A stretch of 37,139 nucleotides of DNA, from contig JAMLJD010000041.1 in NCBI GenBank assembly GCA_023953775.1, forward strand, positions 1 to 37,139, in the 5' to 3' direction. The notes under the pieces are model-generated. The model was not told the origin of the DNA. It saw only the letters and a list, made by a program, of their open reading frames with translations, and did not search any database. Of the stretch, positions 18,497 to 27,788 are shown piece by piece. The translations under genes were made by a program, and so were the position numbers. Origin of the DNA: Rhizobiaceae bacterium. GTDB lineage: Bacteria; Pseudomonadota; Alphaproteobacteria; Rhizobiales; Rhizobiaceae. The first letter of the stretch is position 1. Each line of letters opens with the position of its first letter.

Positions 18497-18630
18497 TCTA
18501 CGATCGGCTCGACGGCGAAGTTTGGTAACCGCGTTGCCTCTCGACCACAGGCGCTCACATTCTCGGCCTTAAGCGATGATTCACCACTTGCCACAGTAAT
18601 GAGCGTGCTAGTTGGAGGCACGGCACGATC

Positions 18631-19455
18631 ATGGCGGGCAGGTGGACGATGGTGAATGTGAGGGGTTTGGCTGCTGCCGCGATATGCGCCGGCATCATGG
18701 TTGCCGAGCCTGACCCGGTTCGCGCTGACAGCCTGTTCTCGGGCGATTGGAGCCTGTCGCTCGGGGCAGCCGTCTTTACCGCACCTGATTACGAGGGAGG
18801 CCGACGCTACCTGTTGCGCGCCGCCCCGATCATTTCACTCGGCCGCCAGGGCACCATCACGAAGTTCTCGTCCCGCAACGACAATATTTCGCTGGCCTTC
18901 GTCGACACCGGCAGTTTCAGGGCGGGCGCGACCGGCAAGATCCTGTTTGGCCGCGATGGTAGCGATTCTCCGGATCTCGCCGGCCTCGATCGTGTCGAGT
19001 GGGGCGCGGAAGCGGGTGGCTTCGCCGAGTTCTACCCGACAGACTGGCTGCGGCTGCGCGGCGAGGTGCGTCACGGCATCCGTTCCCACAACGGCATCGT
19101 TGCCGATTTCGCTGCCGACGCGTTCGTGGATGTCACGCCCACCGTCCGTATCTCGGGCGGTCCGCGCCTCGAAATCGCGAGCGGAAACTATTTCGATGCC
19201 TACTATGGCGTTACGCCGGCGGAAGCGGCCGCCTCGGGCCTGTCCGCATACGATCCCGGCGGCGGCATCGCCTCCTACGGCATCGGCGGCGCGGTCACCT
19301 GGAAGACGACCGACAAGCTGACCACCAGCCTGTTCGGCGAGTATTCGCGGCTGGCGGGACCGGCGGCGGACTCGAGCCTGGTGCGCGAGCGCGGCTCGAA
19401 GAACCAGTTCCTTCTTGGCGTATCGGCGAGCTATCGCTTCGATTTTAGCCTCTGA
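18631..19455 (+). CDS. MipA/OmpV family outer-membrane protein
   Basis: A 274-residue protein with a cleavable signal sequence (basic start, hydrophobic GLAAAAICAGIMVA, cleavage probably after PVRA-DS near residue 33) and an antiparallel beta-strand pattern ending in the aromatic outer-membrane signature SASYRFDFSL. The motifs WSLSLGAAVFTAPDYEGG and GKILFGRDGSD match the MipA/OmpV family, named for a scaffold of murein hydrolases (MipA) and an outer-membrane protein (OmpV). The start is uncertain between ATG 18631 and ATG 18649; GGAGG lies at 18613. It appears monocistronic. Confidence 0.85.
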   Translation: MAGRWTMVNVRGLAAAAICAGIMVAEPDPVRADSLFSGDWSLSLGAAVFTAPDYEGGRRYLLRAAPIISLGRQGTITKFSSRNDNISLAFVDTGSFRAGATGKILFGRDGSDSPDLAGLDRVEWGAEAGGFAEFYPTDWLRLRGEVRHGIRSHNGIVADFAADAFVDVTPTVRISGGPRLEIASGNYFDAYYGVTPAEAAASGLSAYDPGGGIASYGIGGAVTWKTTDKLTTSLFGEYSRLAGPAADSSLVRERGSKNQFLLGVSASYRFDFSL

Positions 19456-19518
19456 GCGGGCAATTTTACGCGACGAAGCGCTTTATTCCCCCGCCTTCCT
19501 CCGCTAAAAGCCCGTGCC

Positions 19519-19591
19519 ATGACGACGCGCGCAACCATTGCGACCACGATACGAATTATTCGCCCGGCTTTCCGGGCGGGCTGAGCCCGCC
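19519..19591 (+). promoter_or_regulatory. Candidate attenuator leader of ileS: Ile-rich leader peptide and overlapping hairpins
   Basis: A 21-codon frame (19519-19584) upstream of ileS encodes a peptide with four isoleucines at codons 7, 11, 13 and 14, one of them the rare ATA. Immediately after the last Ile codon a hairpin CGCCCGG/CCGGGCG (19561-19578) begins. It overlaps a second hairpin GGCGGGC/GCCCGCC (19575-19591), whose loop is the leader stop codon. The two cannot form together, as in ribosome-controlled attenuation. No strong ribosome site or T-tract is visible, so the mechanism could be translational, or the frame fortuitous. Confidence 0.45.
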
Positions 19592-19697
19592 GGAAGGTCC
19601 GGGAAAATGCGTTCCGGCTCCCGACGAGCCATCCCCTTTGACACGCAGGTTCCGTGCCCGGCCTGACGCCGGCACCGACCGATGACATGGCAAGACG

Positions 19698-22682
19698 ATG
19701 ACCGATACCGCCGACAAGCTCGACTATTCCAAGACGCTTTATCTGCCCAGGACCGATTTCCCGATGCGCGCCGGGCTGCCCGACAAGGAGCCCCAGCTCG
19801 TGCAGCGCTGGCAGGACATGGACCTCTACAGGCTGATGCGGGAGGACGCCCACGGCCGCCCGCTCTTCGTGCTGCATGACGGCCCGCCCTATGCCAACGG
19901 CAACATCCATATCGGCCATGCGCTCAACAAGGTGCTGAAGGACGTCATCACACGTTCGTTCCAGATGCGCGGCTACGATTCGAACTACGTGCCGGGCTGG
20001 GATTGCCACGGCCTGCCGATCGAGTGGAAGATCGAGGAGCAGTACCGCGCCAGGGGCCTCGACAAGGACCAGGTACCCGTCAACGAGTTCCGCCGAGAAT
20101 GCCGCGATTTCGCGCAGCACTGGATCGACGTGCAGACCGTCGAGTTCAAGCGGCTCGGCGTCGAGGGCGATTTCGACAATCCGTATACGACGATGGCCTA
20201 TCACGCCGAGGCGCGGATCGCCGGCGAACTTCTGAAATTCGCCATGTCGGGCCAGCTCTATCGCGGCTCCAAGCCGGTGATGTGGTCGGTGGTCGAACGC
20301 ACGGCACTGGCCGAGGCCGAGGTCGAGTACCACGACTACGAGAGTGACACCGTCTGGGTGAAGTTTCCGGTTGTTGATCTCGCATATACTCGCGACCTCG
20401 ATGAGGGTCCGGATCTTGCCACTGAGGAAGAACTCAGTGACGCTGTAGTCGTCATCTGGACGACGACGCCCTGGACGATCCCCGGCAATCGGGCAGTCAG
20501 CTTTTCGCCGCGCATTGCCTACGGGCTTTACGAAGTGACCGCGGCGGAAAATGATTTCGGTCCCCGGCCCGGCGAGAAGCTTATCTTCGCCGATGCGCTG
20601 GCCGAGGAGTCCTTCGCCAAGGCGAAGTTGCAAAGTAAGCGTCTCGGCAGTGTCGACGTTGACCAACTGGCGTCGATCACGCTCGCCCATCCCCTCAAAG
20701 GCCTCGGCGGCGGCTATGAATTCGCCGTCCCCATGCTTCCCGGCGATCACGTCACCGACGACGCCGGCACCGGCTTCGTGCACACCGCGCCCGGCCATGG
20801 CCGCGAGGACTTCGACGCCTGGATGGATGCCGGAAAGGACCTCGTCGCGCGCGGGATCGACGCCGCGATCCCGTTCACCGTCGACGACGCCGGCTTCTTC
20901 ACCAAGGACGCGCCGGGCTTCGGCCCCGACCGTGAGGGCGGGGCGGCGCGCGTCATCGACGACAATGGCAAGAAGGGCGACGCAAACAAGGCGGTGATCG
21001 AGGCGCTGATCGCGCGGAACATGCTCTTCGCGCGCGGCCGCCTGAAGCACTCATATCCGCATTCCTGGCGCTCGAAGAAGCCGGTCATCTTCCGCAACAC
21101 GCCGCAATGGTTCGTCTACATGGACAAGGAACTGGGCGGTTACGGGTTGTCGGCTGCGGCCGGTGGGAAACCCGACACGTTGCGCACCCGCGCGCTCGCC
21201 GCCATCGACGCCACGCGTTTCGTGCCGCCTGCCGGCCAGGCCCGGCTGCGGTCCATGATCGAGGACCGGCCGGACTGGGTACTTTCCCGTCAAAGGGCCT
21301 GGGGCGTGCCGATCTGCGTCTTCGCCGACGAGGACGGCAACGTCCTCAAGGACGAGGCCGTCAATGCCCGCATCGTCGAAGCCTTCGAGGCCGAGGGCGC
21401 CGATGCCTGGTTCGCCGAGGGCGCGCGCGAACGCTTTCTCGGTGACCGAGCCAACGAACCCTGGACGATGGTGCGCGACATTCTCGACGTCTGGTTCGAT
21501 TCCGGCTCGACGCATACCTTCACGCTGGAAGACCGGCCGGACCTCAAATGGCCGGCGGACGTCTATCTCGAGGGCTCCGACCAGCATCGCGGCTGGTTCC
21601 ATTCCTCCCTGCTCGAAAGCTGCGGAACGCGCGGCCGCGCACCCTACGACACGGTCATCACCCATGGCTTCACCATGGACGAGGAAGGCCGCAAGATGTC
21701 GAAATCGCTCGGCAACACGGTCGTGCCGCAGGACGTGATGAAGCAGTCCGGCGCCGACATCCTGCGCCTGTGGGTCATGACCACCGATTATTGGGAAGAT
21801 CAGCGGCTCGGCAAGAACGTCCTGCAGACCAACATCGACGCCTACCGCAAGCTGCGGAACACGATCCGCTGGATGCTCGGTACGCTCGCGCATGACGAAG
21901 GCGACGACGTTCCAGTGGCCGAGATGCCGGAGCTCGAGCGCCTCATGCTCAACCGGCTGGCCGAGCTCGACGAGATAGTCCGCAAGGGATATGACGGTTT
22001 CGACTTCAAGCGCATCGCGCGCACGCTGCTCGACTTCGCCGTTGTCGATCTCTCCGCGTTCTATTTCGATGTCCGCAAGGACGCGCTCTATTGCGACCCG
22101 CCGTCGAGCACACGCCGCAAGGCCTCGCTGCAGGTGGTGCGCGCGATCTTCGATAATCTGGTCACCTGGCTGGCGCCCATGCTGCCCTTCACGATGGAAG
22201 AGGCATGGCTCGAGCGTTATCCGGATGCCCGCTCGGTGCATCTGGAACAGTTCCGGACGGTGCCCGCCGAGTGGAAGGACGCCGCGCTCGCCGCCAAATG
22301 GCGCAAGGTGCGCCAGGTCCGTCGTGTCGTCACCGGCGCTCTGGAGATTGAGCGCCGCGAAAAGCGCATCGGCTCCTCGCTCGAGGCCGCGCCTGTCGTT
22401 CACATCGCCGACCCCGAACTTCGCGCCGCGGTGCGCGACGTCGACATGGCCGAGACCTGCATCACCAGCGGCATCTCGGTCGTCGAGGACGAGGGACCGG
22501 CTGACGCCTATCGCCTGGACGAGGTGAAGGGTGTCGCGGTCGAGTTCAGGCAGGCCGGCGGCGACAAATGCGCGCGCTCCTGGCGCTACACCGATGATGT
22601 CGGGTCGGATCCGGAATTTTCGGACGTCTCGGCGCGGGACGCGGCGGCGCTACGCGAACTCAAGGCGCTTGGACGCCTTTAA
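19698..22682 (+). CDS. ileS: IleS, isoleucyl-tRNA synthetase
   Basis: A 994-residue class I synthetase that charges tRNA-Ile. It has [16 protein letters not shown] with HIGH at 71-74, the editing domain ([33 protein letters not shown]), WFDSGSTH, the substrate motif [19 protein letters not shown] and KMSKSLGN (KMSKS at 666-670), then the anticodon-binding helices. The C-terminal zinc finger is degenerate: CARSW keeps one cysteine and the later CxxC is replaced by FSDVSARDA, as I recall for rhizobial enzymes. ATG 19698 gives [21 protein letters not shown], less one residue in length limits, and matches the family. An Ile-rich leader lies upstream. Past the stop, an 8-bp inverted repeat (22691-22698 with 22719-22726) may form a weak terminator. 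Confidence 0.97.
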   Translation: MTDTADKLDYSKTLYLPRTDFPMRAGLPDKEPQLVQRWQDMDLYRLMREDAHGRPLFVLHDGPPYANGNIHIGHALNKVLKDVITRSFQMRGYDSNYVPGWDCHGLPIEWKIEEQYRARGLDKDQVPVNEFRRECRDFAQHWIDVQTVEFKRLGVEGDFDNPYTTMAYHAEARIAGELLKFAMSGQLYRGSKPVMWSVVERTALAEAEVEYHDYESDTVWVKFPVVDLAYTRDLDEGPDLATEEELSDAVVVIWTTTPWTIPGNRAVSFSPRIAYGLYEVTAAENDFGPRPGEKLIFADALAEESFAKAKLQSKRLGSVDVDQLASITLAHPLKGLGGGYEFAVPMLPGDHVTDDAGTGFVHTAPGHGREDFDAWMDAGKDLVARGIDAAIPFTVDDAGFFTKDAPGFGPDREGGAARVIDDNGKKGDANKAVIEALIARNMLFARGRLKHSYPHSWRSKKPVIFRNTPQWFVYMDKELGGYGLSAAAGGKPDTLRTRALAAIDATRFVPPAGQARLRSMIEDRPDWVLSRQRAWGVPICVFADEDGNVLKDEAVNARIVEAFEAEGADAWFAEGARERFLGDRANEPWTMVRDILDVWFDSGSTHTFTLEDRPDLKWPADVYLEGSDQHRGWFHSSLLESCGTRGRAPYDTVITHGFTMDEEGRKMSKSLGNTVVPQDVMKQSGADILRLWVMTTDYWEDQRLGKNVLQTNIDAYRKLRNTIRWMLGTLAHDEGDDVPVAEMPELERLMLNRLAELDEIVRKGYDGFDFKRIARTLLDFAVVDLSAFYFDVRKDALYCDPPSSTRRKASLQVVRAIFDNLVTWLAPMLPFTMEEAWLERYPDARSVHLEQFRTVPAEWKDAALAAKWRKVRQVRRVVTGALEIERREKRIGSSLEAAPVVHIADPELRAAVRDVDMAETCITSGISVVEDEGPADAYRLDEVKGVAVEFRQAGGDKCARSWRYTDDVGSDPEFSDVSARDAAALRELKALGRL

Positions 22683-22827
22683 CCAATTTGCGGCAGGCTG
22701 CGATCCGTTGGGGTCGTTGCCTGCCGCACAGGCATCGGATAGAAGCGTGCCGGCCTTCTGTCATCTTGTCGCCGGATTCATGGCGCAGGTGGCTCGACGG
22801 ACGGGTGCTCGTGAGAGGCGACAAAGC

Positions 22828-23514
22828 GTGACGATCAAGGCAATTCCTGTGTTCGGCATTTCGAAGCTGGCTTCGGCGGCCGCATTGGCGGCGTCGACCG
22901 TGCTTGTTGCCGGCTGCGTTGGCGGGCCGACCTACGGCACCGGAAAGCCGGCCGGCCAGCAATTGCTGGAGGACGTCACCTCCATGGCGTCGATCCAGCC
23001 GAAGCGCGGCGAGCCGATTGCCTATACGCCGCGTCCCGAACTCGTCGAACCGCCGACGACGGAAATCCTGCCGCAGCCGCAGGACGACATCGCGACTGCC
23101 TCCAATCCGCAATGGCCGGAATCGCCGGAACAGCGCCGCGCGCGCATCCGCGCCGAAGGCGAGGCGAATATCGACAATCCTCGCTTCCGACCCTCGGTGT
23201 CCGGACCCAAGGCGACTCGCGGGGTGGATCCCGACACGTTGCGGGCGCGCTCGATGCGCTCCGACACCAACGCGGCCATCAATGATCCGGTGATGCAGCG
23301 GGAAGCCTTCAACAAGCGCCTCGCCGCCTCGCAGCAGGGCAGCCCGACCGAGCGCCGCTTCCTGTCCGAGCCCCCGGTCGAATATCGCCAGCCTGCCGCG
23401 ACGGCGCCTACCGACGATGTCGGCGTCGACGAGTGGCGCAAGGAGCGAGACGCGAAAAAGGCCGCCCGCAAGAACAAGTCCCTGGGCTGGCGCGATTTCG
23501 TGCCGTTCATGTAG
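22828..23514 (+). CDS. Lipoprotein of unknown function
   Basis: A 228-residue protein with a lipoprotein signal peptide: KAIPVFGISKLASAAALAAS then the lipobox LVAGC with Cys30 as the lipidation site. The mature part is low in hydrophobicity, rich in Pro, Arg and charged residues, and probably extended, with RPELVEPPTTEILPQP, ARIRAEGEANIDNP and a basic C-terminus (KKAARKNKSLGWRDFVPFM). I recognise no enzyme domain. The GTG at 22828 follows GAGAGG and places the signal peptide correctly; the open frame extends far upstream over the ileS end. Conserved rhizobial neighbours of ileS include a similar hypothetical protein. It converges with tadA with 3 bases between stops. Confidence 0.75.
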   Translation: MTIKAIPVFGISKLASAAALAASTVLVAGCVGGPTYGTGKPAGQQLLEDVTSMASIQPKRGEPIAYTPRPELVEPPTTEILPQPQDDIATASNPQWPESPEQRRARIRAEGEANIDNPRFRPSVSGPKATRGVDPDTLRARSMRSDTNAAINDPVMQREAFNKRLAASQQGSPTERRFLSEPPVEYRQPAATAPTDDVGVDEWRKERDAKKAARKNKSLGWRDFVPFM

Positions 23515-23517
23515 GCA

Positions 23518-23985
23518 TCAGCGGTCGCGTCTCTCACGAAAGAACGACTTCAGCATCTGGGCACTCTCGGTTTCACCGAGCCCGTCATAGACGTCCGGCG
23601 CATGATGGCATGTCGGCGAGGAGAAGAACCTTGTTCCGCTGACCACAGCGCCGCCCTTGGCGTCGGCCGCGCCGAAATAGAGCCGCCGGATGCGCGCGAA
23701 CGAGATCGCCGCGGCACACATCGCACAGGGCTCCAGCGTGACGTAGAGGTCCGCGCCCGTCAGCCGCTCCGCGCCAAGCAGCGCCGCCGCCTCGCGGATC
23801 ACCAGCATTTCCGCATGTGCGGTGGGGTCGTTGAGTTCGCGTGTCCGGTTGCCGGCGCGCGCGACGATACGCCCGTCATGGACGAGGACCGCGCCGATCG
23901 GCACCTCGCCGCGCGTCGCCGCCGCACGCGCCTCGGCGATCGCGCTGTCCATGTGGTCGAGGCGCCTGGCAGGCCGATCTGACAT
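23518..23985 (-). CDS. tadA: TadA, tRNA adenosine(34) deaminase
   Basis: A 155-residue zinc-dependent deaminase of the cytidine deaminase fold. HAEM (57-60) supplies the zinc-binding His and the proton-shuttling Glu, and PCAMC (86-90) supplies the two zinc cysteines. RFFSSPTCHHAPDVYDG and the C-terminal helix are typical of TadA, which converts A34 to inosine in tRNA-Arg(ACG). The start at 23985 gives MSDRPARRLDHMDSAI; a second ATG at residue 12 (23952) is an alternative. It is divergent from the pseudouridine synthase gene with 58 bases between starts, the common rhizobial arrangement. Confidence 0.93.
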   Translation of the reverse strand: MSDRPARRLDHMDSAIAEARAAATRGEVPIGAVLVHDGRIVARAGNRTRELNDPTAHAEMLVIREAAALLGAERLTGADLYVTLEPCAMCAAAISFARIRRLYFGAADAKGGAVVSGTRFFSSPTCHHAPDVYDGLGETESAQMLKSFFRERRDR

Positions 23986-24043
23986 TGTGCTCGCAACCGT
24001 GAAACCTTGATGATAGGTACCGCGCGCGAAAGGCGAAGGCCAC

Positions 24044-25728
24044 ATGAGTGACGATCGAAAATTTGGCGACAGACGCGGCGGCCGCAGTGGCGATCGCGCG
24101 GGCACGCGGAGCCCCGCCGGCGCGACGCGGCAGGGCGGCGATACCGCGGCCGCGCCGGGCGAGCGGATCGCAAAGCGACTCGCAAGGGCGGGCATCGCCT
24201 CGCGCCGCGAGGCCGAAGCGTTGATCGAGGCCGGCCGCGTCAAGGTCGACGGCAAGGTGCTTGCCTCGGCCGCTCTCAATGTCGGGCCTGATGCGGTGAT
24301 CGAAGTCGACGACACGCCGATACCGGCCATCGAGCGTACGCGCCTGTTCCTGTTCCACAAGCCTGCCGGCACGGTCACGACCAATCGCGACCCGCAGGGA
24401 CGCAGGACGATCTTCGACGTCTTGCCGCCTGATCTGCCACGCCTGATCACCGTCGGACGCCTCGACATCAACACCGAGGGCCTGATCCTGATGACCAATG
24501 ATGGCGGTCTGGCGCGGGTGCTGGAACTGCCGACCACCGGGTGGCTCCGGCGCTATCGTGTGCGCGTCCACGGCGAGGTCGACGAGGCTGCGCTGGCCGG
24601 CCTGAAGGACGGCATTGCCGTCGACGGCGTGTTCTATGGCTCGATAGAGGCCGCGCTGGAGCGTCGGCAGGGTACGAATGCGTGGCTCACGATCGGCCTG
24701 CGCGAGGGAAAGAACCGCGAGGTCAAGAACGTTCTCGGCGCGCTCGGTCTCGAGGTCGCGCGGCTGATCCGCGTGTCCTACGGTCCGTTCCAGCTCGCCG
24801 ACCTGGAGGAGGGCCGGATCCGCGAGATTCGCGGCCGCATGCTGCGTGACCAGCTCGGCCCGCGCCTCATCGAGGAGGCCGGATCGACTTTCGACGCGCC
24901 TGTGATCAATCGCGGTCCCGGACCGGAGAAGGTGGCGGTTTCGGAAAAGGCGCCGCGTGGCGAAAAGGCAGGCCGCGACCGCAAGACGCGGCGTGAAGAC
25001 GGCCGGGAAAACGCACTGGGCCGCCTCGATACGAAGCCGAGGGGCGCGGCGAGCGCAAGGACGCGGCGCCCGAACCGCGCAGATCACGTTCTTCCAACGT
25101 CTGGATGGCGCCCGGTGCCCGCCCGACGGGCGGCAAAAAGCGCGACGAGGAACAGGGCAGGGCCGGCCGCCCCGGCAAGCCGGCCGAAGGAGGAGCGCGC
25201 GGCGACCGGCCGTCCCGATCGGCCGGATGGAAGGATCGGCCGCGGCAATCCGGTGCGTCCGGCGATGCGGCGGAGACGCGACACCGGCCCGAAGGCGGGC
25301 GCGGTTCGCCGGCGGCCGGGCGTCCCGCACGCCCCTACAGGCAGGACGACCGAACCGGAGGGCCGGGTGACACCGCGACGGGAGGCGAAAGACGTGGTCC
25401 CCGGCGCGGCACAGCTGAGCGTCCCGATCGCGCGCGAAAAGATCCGGAGCGCGGCGGCGAGCGGCCTTTCCGCAAATCCGGCACGGCGGAACGGAAACCG
25501 GGGGAGCGCGACGGCGCGTCGCGCGATGGACGACCGCCGCGCGAGGGCCGACGCGAACGTGAGGCGCGCAAGCAGGAACAGACCGGTCCCCGCACGTCGG
25601 CGGGCCGCAAGTTCGACGGGCCGAAAGCCGGCAAGCCCGGTCCGCGCGGCGACGCTGGCGGGCCGAAAAGCGGCGGCGGACCGCGCAAGGGACCTGGCGG
25701 CCCCCGCAAGGGACCGCGTAAGCCCTGA
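24044..25728 (+). CDS. rluB: RluB-type 23S rRNA pseudouridine synthase with long basic tail; one frameshift in the tail
   Basis: The enzyme part has an S4 RNA-binding domain (about 41-90, RIAKRLARAGIASRREAEALI) and a RsuA/RluB/E/F catalytic domain with GRLDINTEGLILMTNDG, catalytic Asp141, and LREGKNREVKNVL. It modifies 23S rRNA at the peptidyl-transferase region. From about residue 290 it becomes a very long Arg/Gly/Lys/Pro-rich disordered tail. The starting frame runs past the tail into rsmD, whereas the family-typical tail (SSNVWMAPGARPTGGKK to GPRKGPRKP) lies in another frame. A single lost base in or near the GGGG at 25041-25044 joins them and gives 561 residues with a TGA overlapping the rsmD ATG. 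Interest lies in whether the break is real. Confidence 0.82.
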
Positions 25729-26282
25729 TGCGGATTGTCGGGGGCGAGTTTCGCGGACGGCCGCTTGCGACGCCGCGCACCGGCGCGATCAGGCCGACGA
25801 CCGACCGCACGCGCGAAGCGCTTTTCAACGTTCTGGCCCATCGCCACGCCGAAACGCTCGAGGGAGCGCGCGTGCTCGATCTTTTCGCCGGAACCGGCGC
25901 TCTGGGGATCGAGGCGCTGTCACGCGGAGCGTCCTCGTGCCTTTTCGTCGAGGAGTCCGCCGAGGGACGCGCATTGATCCGCGACAATGTCGAGGCGCTG
26001 GGCCTTCAGGGACGCACCAGGATCTTCCGGCGCGATGCCACCGATCTCGGGGATGCCGGCACGATCATGCCCTTCACGCTGCTCTTCGCAGATCCGCCCT
26101 ACGGCAAGGGTCTGGGTGAAAAGGCCCTTGCGGCGGCCCGGAACGGCGGCTGGCTTCGACCAAATGCGCTTTGCATCGTCGAGGAAACGTCTGCTGCGGC
26201 GTTCGATGCCGGCGCCGGCTTCACGCTTGTCGACGAACGTTCTTACGGCGATACGGTGATCCGGATTCTCGAATCCGCCTGA
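25728..26282 (+). CDS. rsmD: RsmD, 16S rRNA (guanine(966)-N2)-methyltransferase
   Basis: A 184-residue Rossmann-fold methyltransferase. It opens [16 protein letters not shown] with [15 protein letters not shown], the SAM-binding motif [20 protein letters not shown] (49-68) and the catalytic motif ADPPYGKG (121-128), the DPPY of N2-guanine enzymes. It methylates 16S rRNA during 30S assembly. Its ATG overlaps the TGA of the pseudouridine synthase by one base, so both rRNA modification genes are coupled. Length is normal. Confidence 0.95.
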   Translation: MRIVGGEFRGRPLATPRTGAIRPTTDRTREALFNVLAHRHAETLEGARVLDLFAGTGALGIEALSRGASSCLFVEESAEGRALIRDNVEALGLQGRTRIFRRDATDLGDAGTIMPFTLLFADPPYGKGLGEKALAAARNGGWLRPNALCIVEETSAAAFDAGAGFTLVDERSYGDTVIRILESA

Positions 26283-26401
26283 ATTTCGCCGGCAGCGTCG
26301 TCAAGGCTTTGGAGGATGACGAAAACTTAATTTGGCCCGACGTTCGTCACAAGGCCACAATGCGCTATCTCAATGCTCATCGAACAAACGGGAAACTAGC
26401 A

Positions 26402-27787
26402 ATGAAATCGAGCGAACGATCCGGCGTCCGCGTGTCGACCATTCGCCGGGCGATGGCCGGGCTGCTGGTGTTGACCGCCTTTCTGGCGGGCAGTGCACGG
26501 GCATCCGATGGCGAGGAAGCACCGCCTGTGGAGAGTTTCACGCTCGACAACGGCCTCGAAGTGGTCGTCATTCCCGATCATCGGGCGCCGATCGTCACGC
26601 ATATGGTGTGGTACAAGGTCGGCAGCGCCGACGAGGTCCGCGGCAAGACGGGCATCGCGCACTTCCTCGAACATCTTCTCTTCAAGGGCACGAAAGAGCA
26701 TCCGCCCGGCGAGTTTTCCGGCAAGATCGCCGCGATCGGCGGTCGTGAAAACGCATTCACCAGCAGCGACTACACCGCCTATTACCAGCAGGTGCCACCC
26801 GATGCGCTGGAAGAGATGATGGCGTTCGAAGCCGATCGGATGCGCAATCTGGTCCTGACCGATGCGGCGGTGGACACGGAGCGCGGCGTCGTGATCGCCG
26901 AGCGCCGCACGCGCATCGAGAACCAGCCGAGCGCTCTGCTCAGCGAAGAGGTTGATGCCACTCTGTACCAGAACCATCCCTATGGGGTGCCGGTCATCGG
27001 CTGGATGCATGAAATCGAGAAGTTGAACCGGCAGGACGCTCTTGACTTCTACGATCGCTACTATGCCCCGAACAACGCCATCCTGATCGTGGCTGGTGAC
27101 GTGAACGCCGACACCGTCCGCTCCTATGCCGCCGAAACGTATGCAAAGGTGCCGCGCGGTCCCGCGCTGGAGCCGCGGGAGCGCCCGACCGAGCCCGAGC
27201 AGAATACGGCGCGAACGGTGACCCTCCACGACGCACGCATCTCGGTGCCGACCGTCCAGCGGTCATGGGTGGTTCCATCTTATAATACGGCTTCCAACGA
27301 CGACGCCGAGGCGCTGGATCTCCTGGGTGAGATCCTCGGGGGCGGCGTGCGCAGCCGGATCTATCAGGAGCTTGTCGTTCGCCAGGGCATCGCGGCGTCG
27401 GCAGGCGCCTGGTATCGTGGCACTGCGCTCGACGATTCCAGCTTCTCCGTCTACGCGTCGCCGCGTGGCGGAGCCACGATCGCGGACGTCGAGAATGGCA
27501 TCAAGTCGGAAATCGCCAAGATCCTCGCGGACGGCGTCACTGAGGAAGAGCTCGAAGCCGCCAAGAACCGGTACGTCCGTTCGGTGATCTTCGCGCGCGA
27601 TGATCAGGCAGGCATGGCGCGTATCTACGGTTCGACGCTGACGACCGGCGGCACGGTCGAGGACATCGAAAAATGGTCCGGGCGTATCCGTTCGGTGACG
27701 GCGGAACAGGTCAAGGCGGTCGCCGCCCGCTATCTCGACGAGAGCCGTTCCGTGACCGGCTACCTGCTTCCCGAAGGAAAGAGCTGA
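26402..27787 (+). CDS. M16 family zinc metallopeptidase, catalytic subunit
   Basis: A 461-residue periplasmic protein with a signal peptide (basic start, hydrophobic [17 protein letters not shown], cleavage near residue 34-35). The inverted zinc motif HFLEH is at 87-91, with the downstream glutamate in [15 protein letters not shown] as the third ligand. The C-terminal M16 domain follows ([20 protein letters not shown]). This is the catalytic half of an M16B pair; the partner gene begins one base after its stop. Such pairs assemble a clamshell that degrades peptides in the periplasm. ATG 26402 begins just ahead of the signal peptide; an ATG at 26360 would add 14 residues. The ribosome site is weak. 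Confidence 0.92.
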   Translation: MKSSERSGVRVSTIRRAMAGLLVLTAFLAGSARASDGEEAPPVESFTLDNGLEVVVIPDHRAPIVTHMVWYKVGSADEVRGKTGIAHFLEHLLFKGTKEHPPGEFSGKIAAIGGRENAFTSSDYTAYYQQVPPDALEEMMAFEADRMRNLVLTDAAVDTERGVVIAERRTRIENQPSALLSEEVDATLYQNHPYGVPVIGWMHEIEKLNRQDALDFYDRYYAPNNAILIVAGDVNADTVRSYAAETYAKVPRGPALEPRERPTEPEQNTARTVTLHDARISVPTVQRSWVVPSYNTASNDDAEALDLLGEILGGGVRSRIYQELVVRQGIAASAGAWYRGTALDDSSFSVYASPRGGATIADVENGIKSEIAKILADGVTEEELEAAKNRYVRSVIFARDDQAGMARIYGSTLTTGGTVEDIEKWSGRIRSVTAEQVKAVAARYLDESRSVTGYLLPEGKS

Positions 27788-27788
27788 G

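Noticed and set aside
23876..25987. 703-residue minus-strand frame covering tadA and the pseudouridine synthase
   Set aside because: Its end only overlaps the tadA region in another frame and the rest is a shadow of the rluB gene; low-complexity Arg/Pro/Ala composition.
25729..26119. Extension of the pseudouridine synthase frame through rsmD
   Set aside because: It overlaps nearly all of an intact rsmD, and the family-typical tail lies in the neighbouring frame, so the extension results from the frameshift near 25040.
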